This document shows positions 23,681 to 33,241 of a stretch of DNA of 64,000 nt, one piece after another; within the stretch, counting starts at the first letter, position 1; each line of letters starts with the position of its first letter. This DNA comes from UBA7446 sp049596455 (GTDB lineage Bacteria; Bacteroidota; Bacteroidia; Flavobacteriales; Flavobacteriaceae). The position numbers and the translations under genes were made by a program. The notes under the pieces were generated by a model. It was not told the origin of the DNA. It worked only from the letters and a program-made list of their open reading frames with translations, and ran no database searches. The stretch spans positions 1 to 64,000 of the forward strand of contig JBMYLP010000005.1 of assembly GCA_049596455.1 (NCBI GenBank), in the 5' to 3' direction.

Positions 23681-26512
23681 ATGAAAAACATCCTTTTTAT
23701 ACTTACTTTCTTTGCTAGCCTAAGTGGCTTTTCGCAAAACACCATTTCAGGAACAGTAATGGATGGTGAATTTAACGAACCTCTACCTTTTGCAACGGTA
23801 ATGGTAAAAGAAACAGGAGAAGGTACTACAACGGATTTTGATGGCGCATTTAGTTTAGATGCTGGAAGTAGTTCTCCTACATTGATTTTTTCTTTTGTAG
23901 GTTATCAAACACAAGAGATTCAAAACATTGATGTGTCAAAAGGAAATACTGTAGTCAATGTAACCTTAACTCCTGCTACTCAAGGGTTAGAGGAAGTAAT
24001 TGTAAGTGTTAGTGCTAGTAGAAATACGGAACAATCGGTTTTATCTTATCAAAAAAAGGCTGCGAGTCTACTTGATGGATTATCCTCCCAATCGTTTAAA
24101 AAAGCTGGTGCTGGAAATATTGCCTCGGCAATAAAAAGTGTGCCTGGGGTTTCTGTTCAGGGTGGTAAATATGTTTATGTGCGCGGTTTAGGTGACAGAT
24201 ATACAAAATCTACCTTAAATGGTGTAGACATTCCAGGTCTTGACCCCAATAGAAATACCGTACAGATGGACTTGTTCCCAACAAACATATTGTCTAATGT
24301 AATTGTTGTCAAATCCTCTACGGCTGAACTACCTGCAGATTTTACAGGAGCTATTGTAGATATCGAAACAAAGGATATTCCTAACTCTAAAGAACAATCG
24401 ATTTCTGTGAGTGCAGAATACAACCCCGACATGCACTTTAATTCAGATTATATCGCTTATGAAGGGGGAAAAACAGATTTTCTAGGCTTTGACGACGGTA
24501 CTCGAAAACTTCCAACAAATTCAAGTTTACTCGGAAGTGCTTATGACCCTCGTTTTGGTGTGAATTTCGACAATGCACAAGGGATTACCAATTTGGCTCG
24601 TTCTTTTGATCCCACCATGGCAGGAACCAAGCAAACAAGTGGCATGAACTATAGTCTAAGCTATAGTGCCGCTAATGCCTATGATGTAGGAAATTCAGGT
24701 AACAGAATTGGTGTATTGGCTGCCTTGTCTTACAAAAAAACAACTGACCTATTTCAAGATGCACAAAACAATATTTTTAATACAAATCAGGAAAATAAGT
24801 CTAATTATGAACTTGAGCCAAACAGAACCCAAATAGGAACTATTGGAAGCAGTAACGTAATTGTGAGTGGGCTGCTGGGGGTTTCGTTTAAAACAGCGTT
24901 GAGCAAGTATAAACTAAACATACTCCATGTTCAGAATGGCGAAAGTCGGGCGGGAGATTTTAGGCAAGAAACACGCTTTTCTGACTTTATAGATTTTAAT
25001 AAAGATAACTTAGAATATACTGAGCGTTCCATTACAAATGTTTTGCTTTCTGGTTTACATAGCAGCCAAGAAGGGGATTGGAAAATAAATTGGAAACTTT
25101 CACCATCGATTTCTAAGAATCACGACAAAGATGTGCGTGTAACAGCATTTCAAGATGAAGAAGGTGTTTTCAGTTTTCAAGAAAACACAGAGCCGAAACG
25201 TATTTGGCGAACTTTAGATGAAATTAATATGGTGGGTAAAATTGATTTCTCTAAAAAATATACCCTCTTTGGTAATAATGCTATGCTAAAGTTTGGAGCA
25301 CATGGAGCATACAAACAACGTGATTTTTCTATCGCTCAAATATCTGTCAGTACCTTATTTAGCTCCCCTGCCGATTGGTTGCGTTACAATGGAGATCCAA
25401 ACAAGATATTTGATCCAACTAACATCTGGACTTTTGACAATCAAAACGGAACCTATATTAATGCACAAACCACCATTCTACAAGAAGCAAATAAATTTGA
25501 TGCTTCAAACATCAACGCCGCGGGATATGTGTCTAATGAATTTAGAATTGATGAACGGTTAAGAAGCATTATTGGGCTTAGAGTTGAAATGTTCCAGCAA
25601 TACTACACAGGAACTAACAGCCAACAAGGTGTGGATTTAAAGAATGAGCGTATAATTGACAAGCTAGATATTTTTCCTTCACTTAATTTAATTTATGCAG
25701 TATCTGAAAAGGCAAACCTAAGAGCTGCCTATTATAAGACAACTGCGCGACCATCTTTTAAAGAGGCTTCGATTGCTGAAATATATGATCCACTCGATAA
25801 TCTTGTATTTGTGGGTAACATCGATATCAAACCAACATACATAGACAACTTGGATTTGCGATTTGAGCACTTTGGAGAAAAGGCAGAAATGATAGCCCTA
25901 AGTGCATTTTACAAGCGATTTACAGATCCGATTGAGCTTGCTTTTGTAGCGGCGTCAACTTCAAACTATACTCCTTTAAACTTGGGAGATGCAAATGTGT
26001 ACGGAGTAGAGTTTGAATTACGAAAAAATCTTGGGTTTATCTCTGGTCTTGATATTTTTGACCTTAAAATCAACACCTCGTTCATTGAGGCGTTCCAAAA
26101 GTTTAGTGATGATGAACTACTACTTAGAACAAATGCTTTACGCGACGGTCAAACCCTTGAAGACGGAAGAGCATTACAAGGGCAGTCGCCATATTTAATA
26201 AATGCTGCGCTTGACTTTAACTTAGAAGCGTCTCAATTACAAGGAAGTCTTGGCTATAATGTACAAGGAAAAACACTTGAAGTAGTAGGAGATGGTTTCT
26301 ATCCAGATGTTTACACCATGCCTTTTCATTCTTTGAATTTAAATATTATTAAAGGTATTGGTGATAACCACACCTTAACGTTAAAAGTTAGCAATCTTTT
26401 AGATGATGTCCGGGAAAGTTATTTTGAGTCATATGGTGCAACTTCTCAAATTTTCTCAAACAGAAATATTGGACGCAGTTTCTCTATTGGATATAGTTTT
26501 TCAATAGATTAA
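23681..26512 (+). CDS. TonB-dependent outer membrane receptor with carboxypeptidase-like N-terminal domain
   Basis: A 943-residue outer membrane importer. A signal peptide (cleavage after GFSQ) is followed by a CarboxypepD_reg-like domain (about 20-105, ISGTVMDGEFNEPLPFATV), then a plug domain with VPGVSVQGGKYVYVRGLGDRYTKSTLNGVDIPG, and a 22-strand barrel ending in FSIGYSFSID. It is powered by TonB-ExbBD. It is not a SusC of the classical length or signature. It pairs with the surface lipoprotein upstream and is followed by a terminator and then a phosphate transporter gene. Confidence 0.9.
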   Translation: MKNILFILTFFASLSGFSQNTISGTVMDGEFNEPLPFATVMVKETGEGTTTDFDGAFSLDAGSSSPTLIFSFVGYQTQEIQNIDVSKGNTVVNVTLTPATQGLEEVIVSVSASRNTEQSVLSYQKKAASLLDGLSSQSFKKAGAGNIASAIKSVPGVSVQGGKYVYVRGLGDRYTKSTLNGVDIPGLDPNRNTVQMDLFPTNILSNVIVVKSSTAELPADFTGAIVDIETKDIPNSKEQSISVSAEYNPDMHFNSDYIAYEGGKTDFLGFDDGTRKLPTNSSLLGSAYDPRFGVNFDNAQGITNLARSFDPTMAGTKQTSGMNYSLSYSAANAYDVGNSGNRIGVLAALSYKKTTDLFQDAQNNIFNTNQENKSNYELEPNRTQIGTIGSSNVIVSGLLGVSFKTALSKYKLNILHVQNGESRAGDFRQETRFSDFIDFNKDNLEYTERSITNVLLSGLHSSQEGDWKINWKLSPSISKNHDKDVRVTAFQDEEGVFSFQENTEPKRIWRTLDEINMVGKIDFSKKYTLFGNNAMLKFGAHGAYKQRDFSIAQISVSTLFSSPADWLRYNGDPNKIFDPTNIWTFDNQNGTYINAQTTILQEANKFDASNINAAGYVSNEFRIDERLRSIIGLRVEMFQQYYTGTNSQQGVDLKNERIIDKLDIFPSLNLIYAVSEKANLRAAYYKTTARPSFKEASIAEIYDPLDNLVFVGNIDIKPTYIDNLDLRFEHFGEKAEMIALSAFYKRFTDPIELAFVAASTSNYTPLNLGDANVYGVEFELRKNLGFISGLDIFDLKINTSFIEAFQKFSDDELLLRTNALRDGQTLEDGRALQGQSPYLINAALDFNLEASQLQGSLGYNVQGKTLEVVGDGFYPDVYTMPFHSLNLNIIKGIGDNHTLTLKVSNLLDDVRESYFESYGATSQIFSNRNIGRSFSIGYSFSID

Positions 26513-26530
26513 CAAAACCTTATTGAGAAT

Positions 26531-26556
26531 GCCTCCATTTTTATGGGGGCTTTTTT
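26531..26556 (+). terminator. Rho-independent terminator after the TonB receptor gene
   Basis: GCCTCCAT-TTTT-ATGGGGGC (one G-T pair) followed by six T. It ends 18-44 nt past the receptor stop and lies just upstream of the start of the phosphate transporter gene. Confidence 0.8.
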
Positions 26557-26557
26557 A

Positions 26558-26565
26558 TATTATTG
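26558..26565 (+). promoter_or_regulatory. Probable -7 element TATTATTG (PiT gene), leaderless spacing
   Basis: Matches TAnnTTTG except at one position, and lies four bases before the ATG at 26570, directly after the terminator. Confidence 0.35.
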
Positions 26566-26569
26566 CCAA

Positions 26570-28855
26570 ATGGATTTTTACCTCATCATTATCATTGCAC
26601 TTGCAGTTTTGGCTACTGCAGATTTGGTTGTTGGAGTGAGCAATGACGCTGTTAACTTCCTTAACTCAGCTATTGGCTCAAAAGCCATAAGTTTTAGAAC
26701 CGTGATGATTATTGCCAGTTTGGGCGTAGCCGCAGGTGCTATCTTCTCTAGCGGACTTATGGAAGTAGCAAGAAAGGGAATCTTTAATCCTGACTTATTT
26801 TACTTCGATGAAATCATGGTCATTTTTATGGCGGTGATGCTTACCGATATTTTATTATTGGATTTCTTCAACACCCTTGGAATGCCTACCTCAACTACGG
26901 TGTCCATCGTATTTGAGTTATTAGGCGCTGCCGTAGCCATTTCCATGGTAAAAATATACTGGGGCAATGCCAATGAATCACTTTACGAATTTATAAACGT
27001 TAGCAAAGCAACTCAGATAATTATGGGCATTTTGCTCTCGGTGTTTATTGCCTTTACCGTTGGTGCTGTAGTGCAATACGTAAGTCGGCTAATTCTTACC
27101 TTCCATTTTAAAGATAATCCCAAATGGATGGGAGCTGTTTTTGGAGGTATTGCCATGACTGCCATTACCTATTTTATCTTAGTCAAAGGAATTAAAGGAA
27201 CGCCTTTTGCAGACAATAGCTATGAACTGCTGGGTAATATGTCGCTCAAAGATTTTGTGGCCACACAGGCAGACCGAGTGCTTTTAATAAGTTGGGTATT
27301 GTGGACTGCTTTATCGCTGTTGGCAACTTATTTCTTGCGAACAGATATTTATAAAGTTATCATCATCGTTGGCACATTTTCATTGGCTCTTGCTTTTGCC
27401 GGTAACGACTTGGTAAACTTTATTGGTGTCCCTATTGCTGCCTGGCAGTCCTTCGAAGCCTGGAAAACTTCTGGTGTCAGTGCAGAACTTTTCAATATGT
27501 CAGTCTTATCTGCAAAAGTAGCAACTCCTACTGCGCTGCTCATTATTGCTGGTTTAGTTATGGTTATTACGTTGTGGCTGTCTTCAAAAGCACAAGAGGT
27601 GCTTAAAACTTCTATTGAGTTGTCACGGCAAGAACGCACAAACGAACGTTTTGACTCCAATGCCTTCTCGCGTAGTTTGGTGCGTGCTTTTGTGGGTTCG
27701 GTACGAGCTGTTGAAGCCGTAACGCCATCTGTATTGACAGAAAAAGTAAAGGCACGTTTTATGCCTGCAAAGGGGCAACACTATGCAAAATCAGAAGACG
27801 CACCAGCATTTGATAATATCAGAGCATCCATAAACCTTACGGTAGCCGCAGTGCTTATTTCTATTGGAACATCATACAAGCTGCCTTTATCAACCACTTA
27901 TGTAACCTTTATGGTGGCAATGGGAACATCTCTTGCCGATAGAGCTTGGGGAGCAGATAGCGCTGTTTATCGCGTTGCTGGGGTGCTTAATGTTATTGCA
28001 GGTTGGTTTCTTACTGCGATAACTGCCTTTACTGCCTGTGGTATTGTAGCGGTAATTCTTTATACTGGAAAATTACCTGCACTACTATCCTTGTTGGCAT
28101 TCACTGTTTTTCTACTTGTCAAAAACTATCGTAAGCATAAAAAAAATATAACTGAGTCCAAGCGTGAACACGATTTACAAATGATTGAAAGTTCCTCAGT
28201 CCAAGGACTCATTGTAGAAAGTGCTTACAACGTTTCGATGATGGTTAACAAGTGTAACGATATTTACCTTGCTTCTATAAATGGTTTGGCAAAACAAAAC
28301 ACAGAGGAGCTTCGAAATACAAAACGAGAGGTTGTTCGCCTTGAAAAAGAAATAGAAAAACTTCGTAACGAGTTGTTCTACTTTATACAAGAAATGGATG
28401 AAGAAAGCGTTGGTGTCAGTCACTTCTACATTAACCTAATTAGTATTTTGGAAGACATGGCGCAATCATTGGCGTACATCTCAAAAGTATCGCACAAACA
28501 TGTAAGCAACAACCACCGGCAGTTAAAGTATTCTCAAATTAAAGAACTGAAAGAAACGCAATTAGATTTAGATGAGTTGTTCGCTGAAATTCGATTTGCC
28601 TTTGATTTAACTGATTTTGAGGCTGTTGGCGGCATCCTTACTAAAAAAGGAATCCTCTTTGAAAACATTGACGAAAAAATTAATCAACAGGTACTTAGAA
28701 CAAGAAGTAAAGAAGAAAAGAGTCCTAAAAACACCACGCTTTTCTTTAGCTTGATGGTTGAAACAAAAGATTTGATTGTAGCTACTTTTAACTTAATTGA
28801 GCTTTACTACCGTAAGTTTGACCCAAAAATAGCGCCAAGAAAAGTCAGCTGCTAA
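26570..28855 (+). CDS. Inorganic phosphate transporter (PiT family) with C-terminal PhoU-like domain
   Basis: A 761-residue inner membrane phosphate:cation symporter. Both PiT signature repeats are seen: VGVSNDAVNFLNSAIGSKA near the start and ALAFAGNDLVNFIGVPIAA in the middle, plus GMPTSTTVSIVFEL and KLPLSTTYVTFMVAMG. The part after about residue 520 is soluble and helical with a PhoU/DUF47-like pattern. Many Bacteroidota PiT proteins carry such a fused regulatory domain. The start is chosen at MDFYLIIIIAL because an earlier in-frame ATG (26543) lies inside the terminator hairpin. The gene sits downstream of the lipoprotein/TonB pair. Confidence 0.92.
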   Translation: MDFYLIIIIALAVLATADLVVGVSNDAVNFLNSAIGSKAISFRTVMIIASLGVAAGAIFSSGLMEVARKGIFNPDLFYFDEIMVIFMAVMLTDILLLDFFNTLGMPTSTTVSIVFELLGAAVAISMVKIYWGNANESLYEFINVSKATQIIMGILLSVFIAFTVGAVVQYVSRLILTFHFKDNPKWMGAVFGGIAMTAITYFILVKGIKGTPFADNSYELLGNMSLKDFVATQADRVLLISWVLWTALSLLATYFLRTDIYKVIIIVGTFSLALAFAGNDLVNFIGVPIAAWQSFEAWKTSGVSAELFNMSVLSAKVATPTALLIIAGLVMVITLWLSSKAQEVLKTSIELSRQERTNERFDSNAFSRSLVRAFVGSVRAVEAVTPSVLTEKVKARFMPAKGQHYAKSEDAPAFDNIRASINLTVAAVLISIGTSYKLPLSTTYVTFMVAMGTSLADRAWGADSAVYRVAGVLNVIAGWFLTAITAFTACGIVAVILYTGKLPALLSLLAFTVFLLVKNYRKHKKNITESKREHDLQMIESSSVQGLIVESAYNVSMMVNKCNDIYLASINGLAKQNTEELRNTKREVVRLEKEIEKLRNELFYFIQEMDEESVGVSHFYINLISILEDMAQSLAYISKVSHKHVSNNHRQLKYSQIKELKETQLDLDELFAEIRFAFDLTDFEAVGGILTKKGILFENIDEKINQQVLRTRSKEEKSPKNTTLFFSLMVETKDLIVATFNLIELYYRKFDPKIAPRKVSC

Positions 28856-28881
28856 TTCTTTTCGTGCGTGAAGTTCCAGGT

Positions 28882-28891
28882 NNNNNNNNNN
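28882..28891. other. Assembly gap (10 N) in a convergent intergenic region
   Basis: Ten unknown bases between the PiT and nrdA genes. The sequence directly after the gap, CTACTTAGGTAGCGC followed by T7, looks like the right half of a terminator hairpin, so the gap probably covers the left arm and possibly more. Confidence 0.95.
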
Positions 28892-28915
28892 CTACTTAGG
28901 TAGCGCTTTTTTTAT
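28892..28915 (+). terminator. Partial terminator at the gap edge (PiT gene)
   Basis: CTAC-TTAG-GTAG followed by CGC and seven T. A longer stem would need bases now hidden by the gap. It would end the PiT transcript from the left. Confidence 0.4.
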
Positions 28916-28929
28916 TCTAATTGCTCCAA

Positions 28930-31347
28930 TTACGAACCGCACATCAGGCAATCGTCATCGTCACTTTCTTTTGATTTTGCTAGCATCTCCTTTAGCTCAG
29001 TAGCGCTGAGAGGCTCCACAGCAACAGAGGCTTTTGCCTTAGGCGTGGTGGCTACTTCTGCAGCAGGAACAGCTTCTGTCTTTTTGTTAACGGTGAACTT
29101 AATCGCATCCACAGCAGATTTTGTACGTAAGTAATACATCCCTGTTTTTAAGCCCGATTTCCATGCATAGAAGTGCATTGACGTGAGCTTTGACATCGTT
29201 GCGCCCTCCATAAACAAGTTCAACGACTGCGACTGATCAATGAAATACCCGCGATGGCGTGACATGTCTATAATGTCCTTCATGCTCATTTCCCAAACCG
29301 TTTTATACAGCTCGCGTATATCTTCAGGAATGGTTTCTATATGTTGTATAGAGCCATTGGCACGCATCAATTCTTGCTTCATGTCTTCGTCCCAAAGACC
29401 AAGGTTTACAAGATCTTCCAACAGGTGTTTGTTTACCACAATAAACTCACCAGACAACACACGGCGGGTGTAAATATTTGAGGTATACGGCTCAAAGCAC
29501 TCGTTATTCCCCAGAATTTGTGAGGTAGATGCAGTAGGCATTGGCGCCATCAATAACGAGTTGCGCACCCCGTGCTTCTTGATTTCTTTGCGTAATCCAG
29601 CCCAGTCCCAACGACCACTAAGTTCTTCATCCTTAATTCCCCACATGTTGTGCTGGAATTCCCCTTTCGAAATGGGTGACCCCTTGTAAGACTCGTAAGG
29701 CCCCTCAACTTTTGCCATTTCTTTAGACGCCGTTAGCGATGCAAAATAAATGGTTTCAAAAATTTCTTGATTAAGGGTTTTCGCTTCTTCGCTCGTAAAT
29801 GGCATGCGCAGCTTGATAAACGTATCGGCAAGACCCTGCACACCCAAACCTACGGGCCTGTGGCGCATGTTAGAGTTTTCCGCTTCAGGAACTGGATAAT
29901 AATTGCGGTCAATGACCTGATTTAGGTTTTTGGTAACACGCATCGTTACGTCATACAATTCTTGATGATCAAATGCGCCATCCTTTACAAACATTGGAAG
30001 TGCAATCGATGCCAAGTTACATACCGCTACCTCGTCTTTTGAGGTGTATTCCATAATTTCGGTACACAAATTGGAGGAACGGATAGTCCCCAAATTCTTC
30101 TGATTAGACTTGCGGTTCGCTGCATCTTTGTACAACATATATGGCGTGCCTGTTTCAATTTGTGACTCCAAAATTTTCTCCCAAAGCTCACGTGCCTTGA
30201 TAGTTTTACGTCCTCTGTTTTCAGATTCGTACTTTAAGTATAACGTTTCAAACTCTTCGCTATGACAGTCGTAAAGCCCAGGACACTCATTAGGGCACAT
30301 TAGCGTCCACTCGGTGTTTTCCTCCACACGTTTCATGAACAAATCTGGAATCCACATGGCGTAGAACAAATCACGCGCACGCATTTCTTCTTTACCATGG
30401 TTTTTCTTCAAATCCAAAAAGTCGAAAATGTCAGCGTGCCATGGTTCTACATAAATGGCAAAGGAGCCTTTTCGCTTTCCACCGCCTTGGTCCACATAAC
30501 GTGCTGTGTCGTTATATACACGAAGCATCGGCACTATTCCGTTTGACGTACCGTTAGTGCCCGCAATATATGAGCCTGTGGCGCGCACATTGTGGATAGA
30601 TAATCCAATACCACCCGCCGATTGTGAAATTTTTGCCGTTTGCTTTAAAGTATCATAGATGCCGTCAATACTGTCGTCTCGCATCGCTAATAAAAAACAC
30701 GAAGACATTTGTGGCTTTGGTGTTCCTGAGTTAAAAAGTGTAGGCGTAGCATGCGTAAAGTAACGCTTCGACATTAGGTGGTAGGTTTCAATAGCAGCGT
30801 CTAAATCCGTTGGGTGAATCCCCACAGAAACACGCATCAGCATATGCTGTGGACGCTCGGCAATGTTGCCGTTTATTTTGAGCAAATAGGAACGCTCTAA
30901 GGTTTTAAATCCAAAATAGTCATAACCAAAATCACGGTTATAGATGATGGTTGAATCAAGTAAATCGGCATTATTTTGAATTACATCATACACCTCATCA
31001 GAAAGCAGTGGTGACTTTTTCTCGGTACGTGGATTCACATACTCGTAGAGATCCGTCATTGTTTCCGAAAACGATTTTTTGGTGTTTTTGTGCAGGTTTG
31101 AAACGGAAATGCGTGCTGCAAGTTGTGCATAATCAGGGTGTACTGTTGTCATGGAAGCAGCCGTTTCTGCTGCAAGGCTATCTAGCTCAGATGTGGTAAC
31201 GCCATCATACAATCCCTCAATAACTTTCATGGCAACTTTTACTGGGTCTACAAGCTCATTGAGTCCATAGCACAGTTTGCGCACCCGTGCGGTAATTTTG
31301 TCGAACATAATGGGTTCCTTGCGCCCATCTCTTTTTACTACATACAT
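28930..31347 (-). CDS. nrdA: Ribonucleoside-diphosphate reductase, alpha subunit (class Ia-type)
   Basis: An 805-residue catalytic subunit that reduces ribonucleotides to deoxyribonucleotides under oxygen. An ATP-cone (about 1-90, MYVVKRDGRKEPIMFDK) suggests dATP feedback. The barrel domain has PQMSSCFLL and NLCTEIMEY with the active-site Cys pair, and MAPMPTASTSQ. The C-terminus ends DDDDCLMCGS, the redox-active CxxC tail that is re-reduced by thioredoxin. nrdB is 75 nt upstream on the same strand, so it is an nrdBA operon with the beta gene first. Confidence 0.97.
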   Translation of the reverse strand: MYVVKRDGRKEPIMFDKITARVRKLCYGLNELVDPVKVAMKVIEGLYDGVTTSELDSLAAETAASMTTVHPDYAQLAARISVSNLHKNTKKSFSETMTDLYEYVNPRTEKKSPLLSDEVYDVIQNNADLLDSTIIYNRDFGYDYFGFKTLERSYLLKINGNIAERPQHMLMRVSVGIHPTDLDAAIETYHLMSKRYFTHATPTLFNSGTPKPQMSSCFLLAMRDDSIDGIYDTLKQTAKISQSAGGIGLSIHNVRATGSYIAGTNGTSNGIVPMLRVYNDTARYVDQGGGKRKGSFAIYVEPWHADIFDFLDLKKNHGKEEMRARDLFYAMWIPDLFMKRVEENTEWTLMCPNECPGLYDCHSEEFETLYLKYESENRGRKTIKARELWEKILESQIETGTPYMLYKDAANRKSNQKNLGTIRSSNLCTEIMEYTSKDEVAVCNLASIALPMFVKDGAFDHQELYDVTMRVTKNLNQVIDRNYYPVPEAENSNMRHRPVGLGVQGLADTFIKLRMPFTSEEAKTLNQEIFETIYFASLTASKEMAKVEGPYESYKGSPISKGEFQHNMWGIKDEELSGRWDWAGLRKEIKKHGVRNSLLMAPMPTASTSQILGNNECFEPYTSNIYTRRVLSGEFIVVNKHLLEDLVNLGLWDEDMKQELMRANGSIQHIETIPEDIRELYKTVWEMSMKDIIDMSRHRGYFIDQSQSLNLFMEGATMSKLTSMHFYAWKSGLKTGMYYLRTKSAVDAIKFTVNKKTEAVPAAEVATTPKAKASVAVEPLSATELKEMLAKSKESDDDDCLMCGS

Positions 31348-31422
31348 AGTGTTGTTGTTTTATTGGTTAATGCATTGAAAGTCCCTAAGACAATCAACAC
31401 GTGTACTGGCTTGCGGTGTAGA

Positions 31423-32406
31423 CTAAAAGTCGTCGCCGAACGAGTACTTTTCTGTTTCTTCCTTCTCTTGGTTCATCACACCCGCTTTTTGGTACTCTGA
31501 CACGCGCTTTTCAAAGAAATTGGTTTTTCCTTGAAGCGAAATCATATCCATAAAATCAAACGGGTTAGACACATTGAACTCTTTTTCTAAGCCAAGTTCT
31601 ACAAGTAGGCGATCAGTAACAAACTCCAAATACTGTGTCATCAGTTTGGCATTCATTCCAATAAGACTCACGGGAAGTGATTCCGTAATAAACTCACGCT
31701 CAATGTTTAGGGCGTCGATGATAATTTCTCGAATACGTGCTGGTGGAACTTTATTCACCAAGTGGGTGTTGTGCAAATGAACAGCAAAGTCGCAGTGCAT
31801 TCCCTCGTCACGAGAAATTAATTCGTTTGAAAACGTTAGACCTGGCATTAAGCCGCGTTTTTTGAGCCAGAAAATAGAGCAAAATGCCCCTGAAAAGAAA
31901 ATTCCTTCAACCGCAGCAAAGGCAATAAGGCGCTCTGCAAACGAATCTGACTCTATCCAACGAAGTGCCCAGTCTGCCTTTTTCTTGATGGCAGGGAATA
32001 CTTCAATAGCTTGAAAAAGGCTGTTCTTTTCTGTTTCGTCTTTAACGTAAGTGTCAATTAGCAGCGAGTAGGTTTCCGAGTGGATATTCTCCATCATAAT
32101 TTGAAACCCGTAGAAAAATTTAGCTTCGCTGTATTGAACCTCATTAACAAAGTTCTCTGCTAAGTTTTCGTTCACAATTCCATCTGAAGCTGCAAAAAAT
32201 GCCAAAATGTGTTTGATGAAATAGCGCTCATCATCGTTTAGCTTTGCTGTCCAATCTGTTAGATCTTGGTGTAAGTCAATCTCTTCCGCCGTCCAAAAAC
32301 ACGCTTCTTGCTTTTTGTACCACTCCCAAATATCATGGTGTTGAATAGGGAAAATAACAAAACGGTTCTTGTTTTCAGACAAAATGGGTTCTACAGAAAC
32401 TGACAT
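31423..32406 (-). CDS. nrdB: Ribonucleoside-diphosphate reductase, beta subunit
   Basis: A 327-residue ferritin-like diiron protein that holds the radical used by NrdA. The ligand pattern is complete: Asp75 (AASDGIVNE), Glu106 and His109 in MMENIHSETY, with the radical Tyr113 at the usual place four residues after the His. The second Glu/His set is in the region near AFAAVEGIFF and SRDEGMHCDFA. The intact Tyr argues for the ordinary tyrosyl-radical class, not a Tyr-less variant. It is the first gene of the operon. Confidence 0.97.
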   Translation of the reverse strand: MSVSVEPILSENKNRFVIFPIQHHDIWEWYKKQEACFWTAEEIDLHQDLTDWTAKLNDDERYFIKHILAFFAASDGIVNENLAENFVNEVQYSEAKFFYGFQIMMENIHSETYSLLIDTYVKDETEKNSLFQAIEVFPAIKKKADWALRWIESDSFAERLIAFAAVEGIFFSGAFCSIFWLKKRGLMPGLTFSNELISRDEGMHCDFAVHLHNTHLVNKVPPARIREIIIDALNIEREFITESLPVSLIGMNAKLMTQYLEFVTDRLLVELGLEKEFNVSNPFDFMDMISLQGKTNFFEKRVSEYQKAGVMNQEKEETEKYSFGDDF

Positions 32407-32474
32407 AATTTTTTTATTAGATGTTAAATGGAATGCTTATTGCCCTACAAATGTTCCAAAAATTAAGGACAAAT

Positions 32475-32503
32475 AAAAGGCATACTTTTCCACAATGCCT
32501 TTT
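32475..32503 (-). terminator. Hairpin upstream of nrdB, likely terminator of the DUF3109 gene
   Basis: AAAAGGCAT and ATGCCTTTT are perfect 9-bp arms around 11 bases. On the minus strand it is followed by TTTTATTTG and stands 110 nt after the stop of the DUF3109 gene. A second small inverted repeat, AGTTTTT/AAAAACT, follows at 32504-32520. No NrdR-type box was recognised here. Confidence 0.5.
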
Positions 32504-32612
32504 AGTTTTTAACAAAAACTAAGGTTTTCCTTACAAAAATTTGGTCAAAACATAAATTATAATACGCTGATTTAAAGCGTTTTATAAAAATGTCTTATGG
32601 GAAGAGCATCTG

Positions 32613-33194
32613 CTATTTTTTTTGTTGCGCTGCAAATTCTTCAGCCGTCTGCTGCAAGGCATCATACCACGCTTGTCCAAATTTTCTGACCAATGCTTTT
32701 TCCACAAATTGGTACAACGGACGCTTCAACGCCTCGCCCAAATCACAACCCGAAGCACAAATAGCCCATTCATGATAATTAACAGCTACAAAAGCACTGT
32801 AGTTTTTTACTCGAACAGGATATAAATGACATGAAATCGGTTTCTGTAATATCGTGTCTCCGTTGCGGTGTGCTTGTTCAATACCACATTGCGCAATGCC
32901 TTTGTCGTCGTAATTGATGTAAGCACACGCCTTGCCGTCTATAAGTGGCGTTTCCCATTCTTTAAAAGCGTTTTGGGTGGCAACTCCTTGTGCCTCTAGC
33001 GCAGCAATTCCTTCTGGGGTCAAATAAGATTTAACCTCATGCCAATGCGCTTTCAATTGTTCAATTTCTTCCAATTCTAAGGGTGCACCAGCCTCGCCCT
33101 CAACGCAACACGCGCCTTTGCACGCCAATACGTCGCACGTAAAGGTTTGTTCAAAAAGCGCTTCAGAAACCAAGGTTTTGCCTAACTGGAACAT
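32613..33194 (-). CDS. DUF3109 family Cys-rich protein
   Basis: A 193-residue cytosolic protein with the family Cys pattern: CDVLACKGACCVEGEAG near residues 20-36, then GKACAYINY, CGIEQAHRNG, ISCHLYPVRV and CASGCDLGEAL. The arrangement is like the YkgJ/zinc-iron-chelating type, so an iron-sulfur or zinc centre is likely. The function of DUF3109 is unknown. It is divergent from marC, and its promoter box lies four bases from the ATG. Confidence 0.88.
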   Translation of the reverse strand: MFQLGKTLVSEALFEQTFTCDVLACKGACCVEGEAGAPLELEEIEQLKAHWHEVKSYLTPEGIAALEAQGVATQNAFKEWETPLIDGKACAYINYDDKGIAQCGIEQAHRNGDTILQKPISCHLYPVRVKNYSAFVAVNYHEWAICASGCDLGEALKRPLYQFVEKALVRKFGQAWYDALQQTAEEFAAQQKK

Positions 33195-33198
33195 GGCA

Positions 33199-33206
33199 CT
33201 AAACTA
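33199..33206 (-). promoter_or_regulatory. Probable -7 element TAGTTTAG (DUF3109), leaderless spacing
   Basis: One mismatch to TAnnTTTG, four bases before the DUF3109 ATG on the minus strand. Confidence 0.4.
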
Positions 33207-33229
33207 CAATTTTGATTGCACAAAAAAAG

Positions 33230-33237
33230 TATCTTTG
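33230..33237 (+). promoter_or_regulatory. Promoter -7 element TATCTTTG (marC), leaderless spacing
   Basis: An exact TAnnTTTG, four bases (ACCC) before the marC ATG. TTTG at 33211-33214 may serve as a -33 element, although the spacing is short. Confidence 0.65.
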
Positions 33238-33241
33238 ACCC

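Noticed and set aside
32407..32612. Possible NrdR boxes upstream of nrdB
   Set aside because: The inverted repeats present (AAAAGGCAT/ATGCCTTTT and AGTTTTT/AAAAACT) do not match the NrdR consensus; the first is better read as a terminator.
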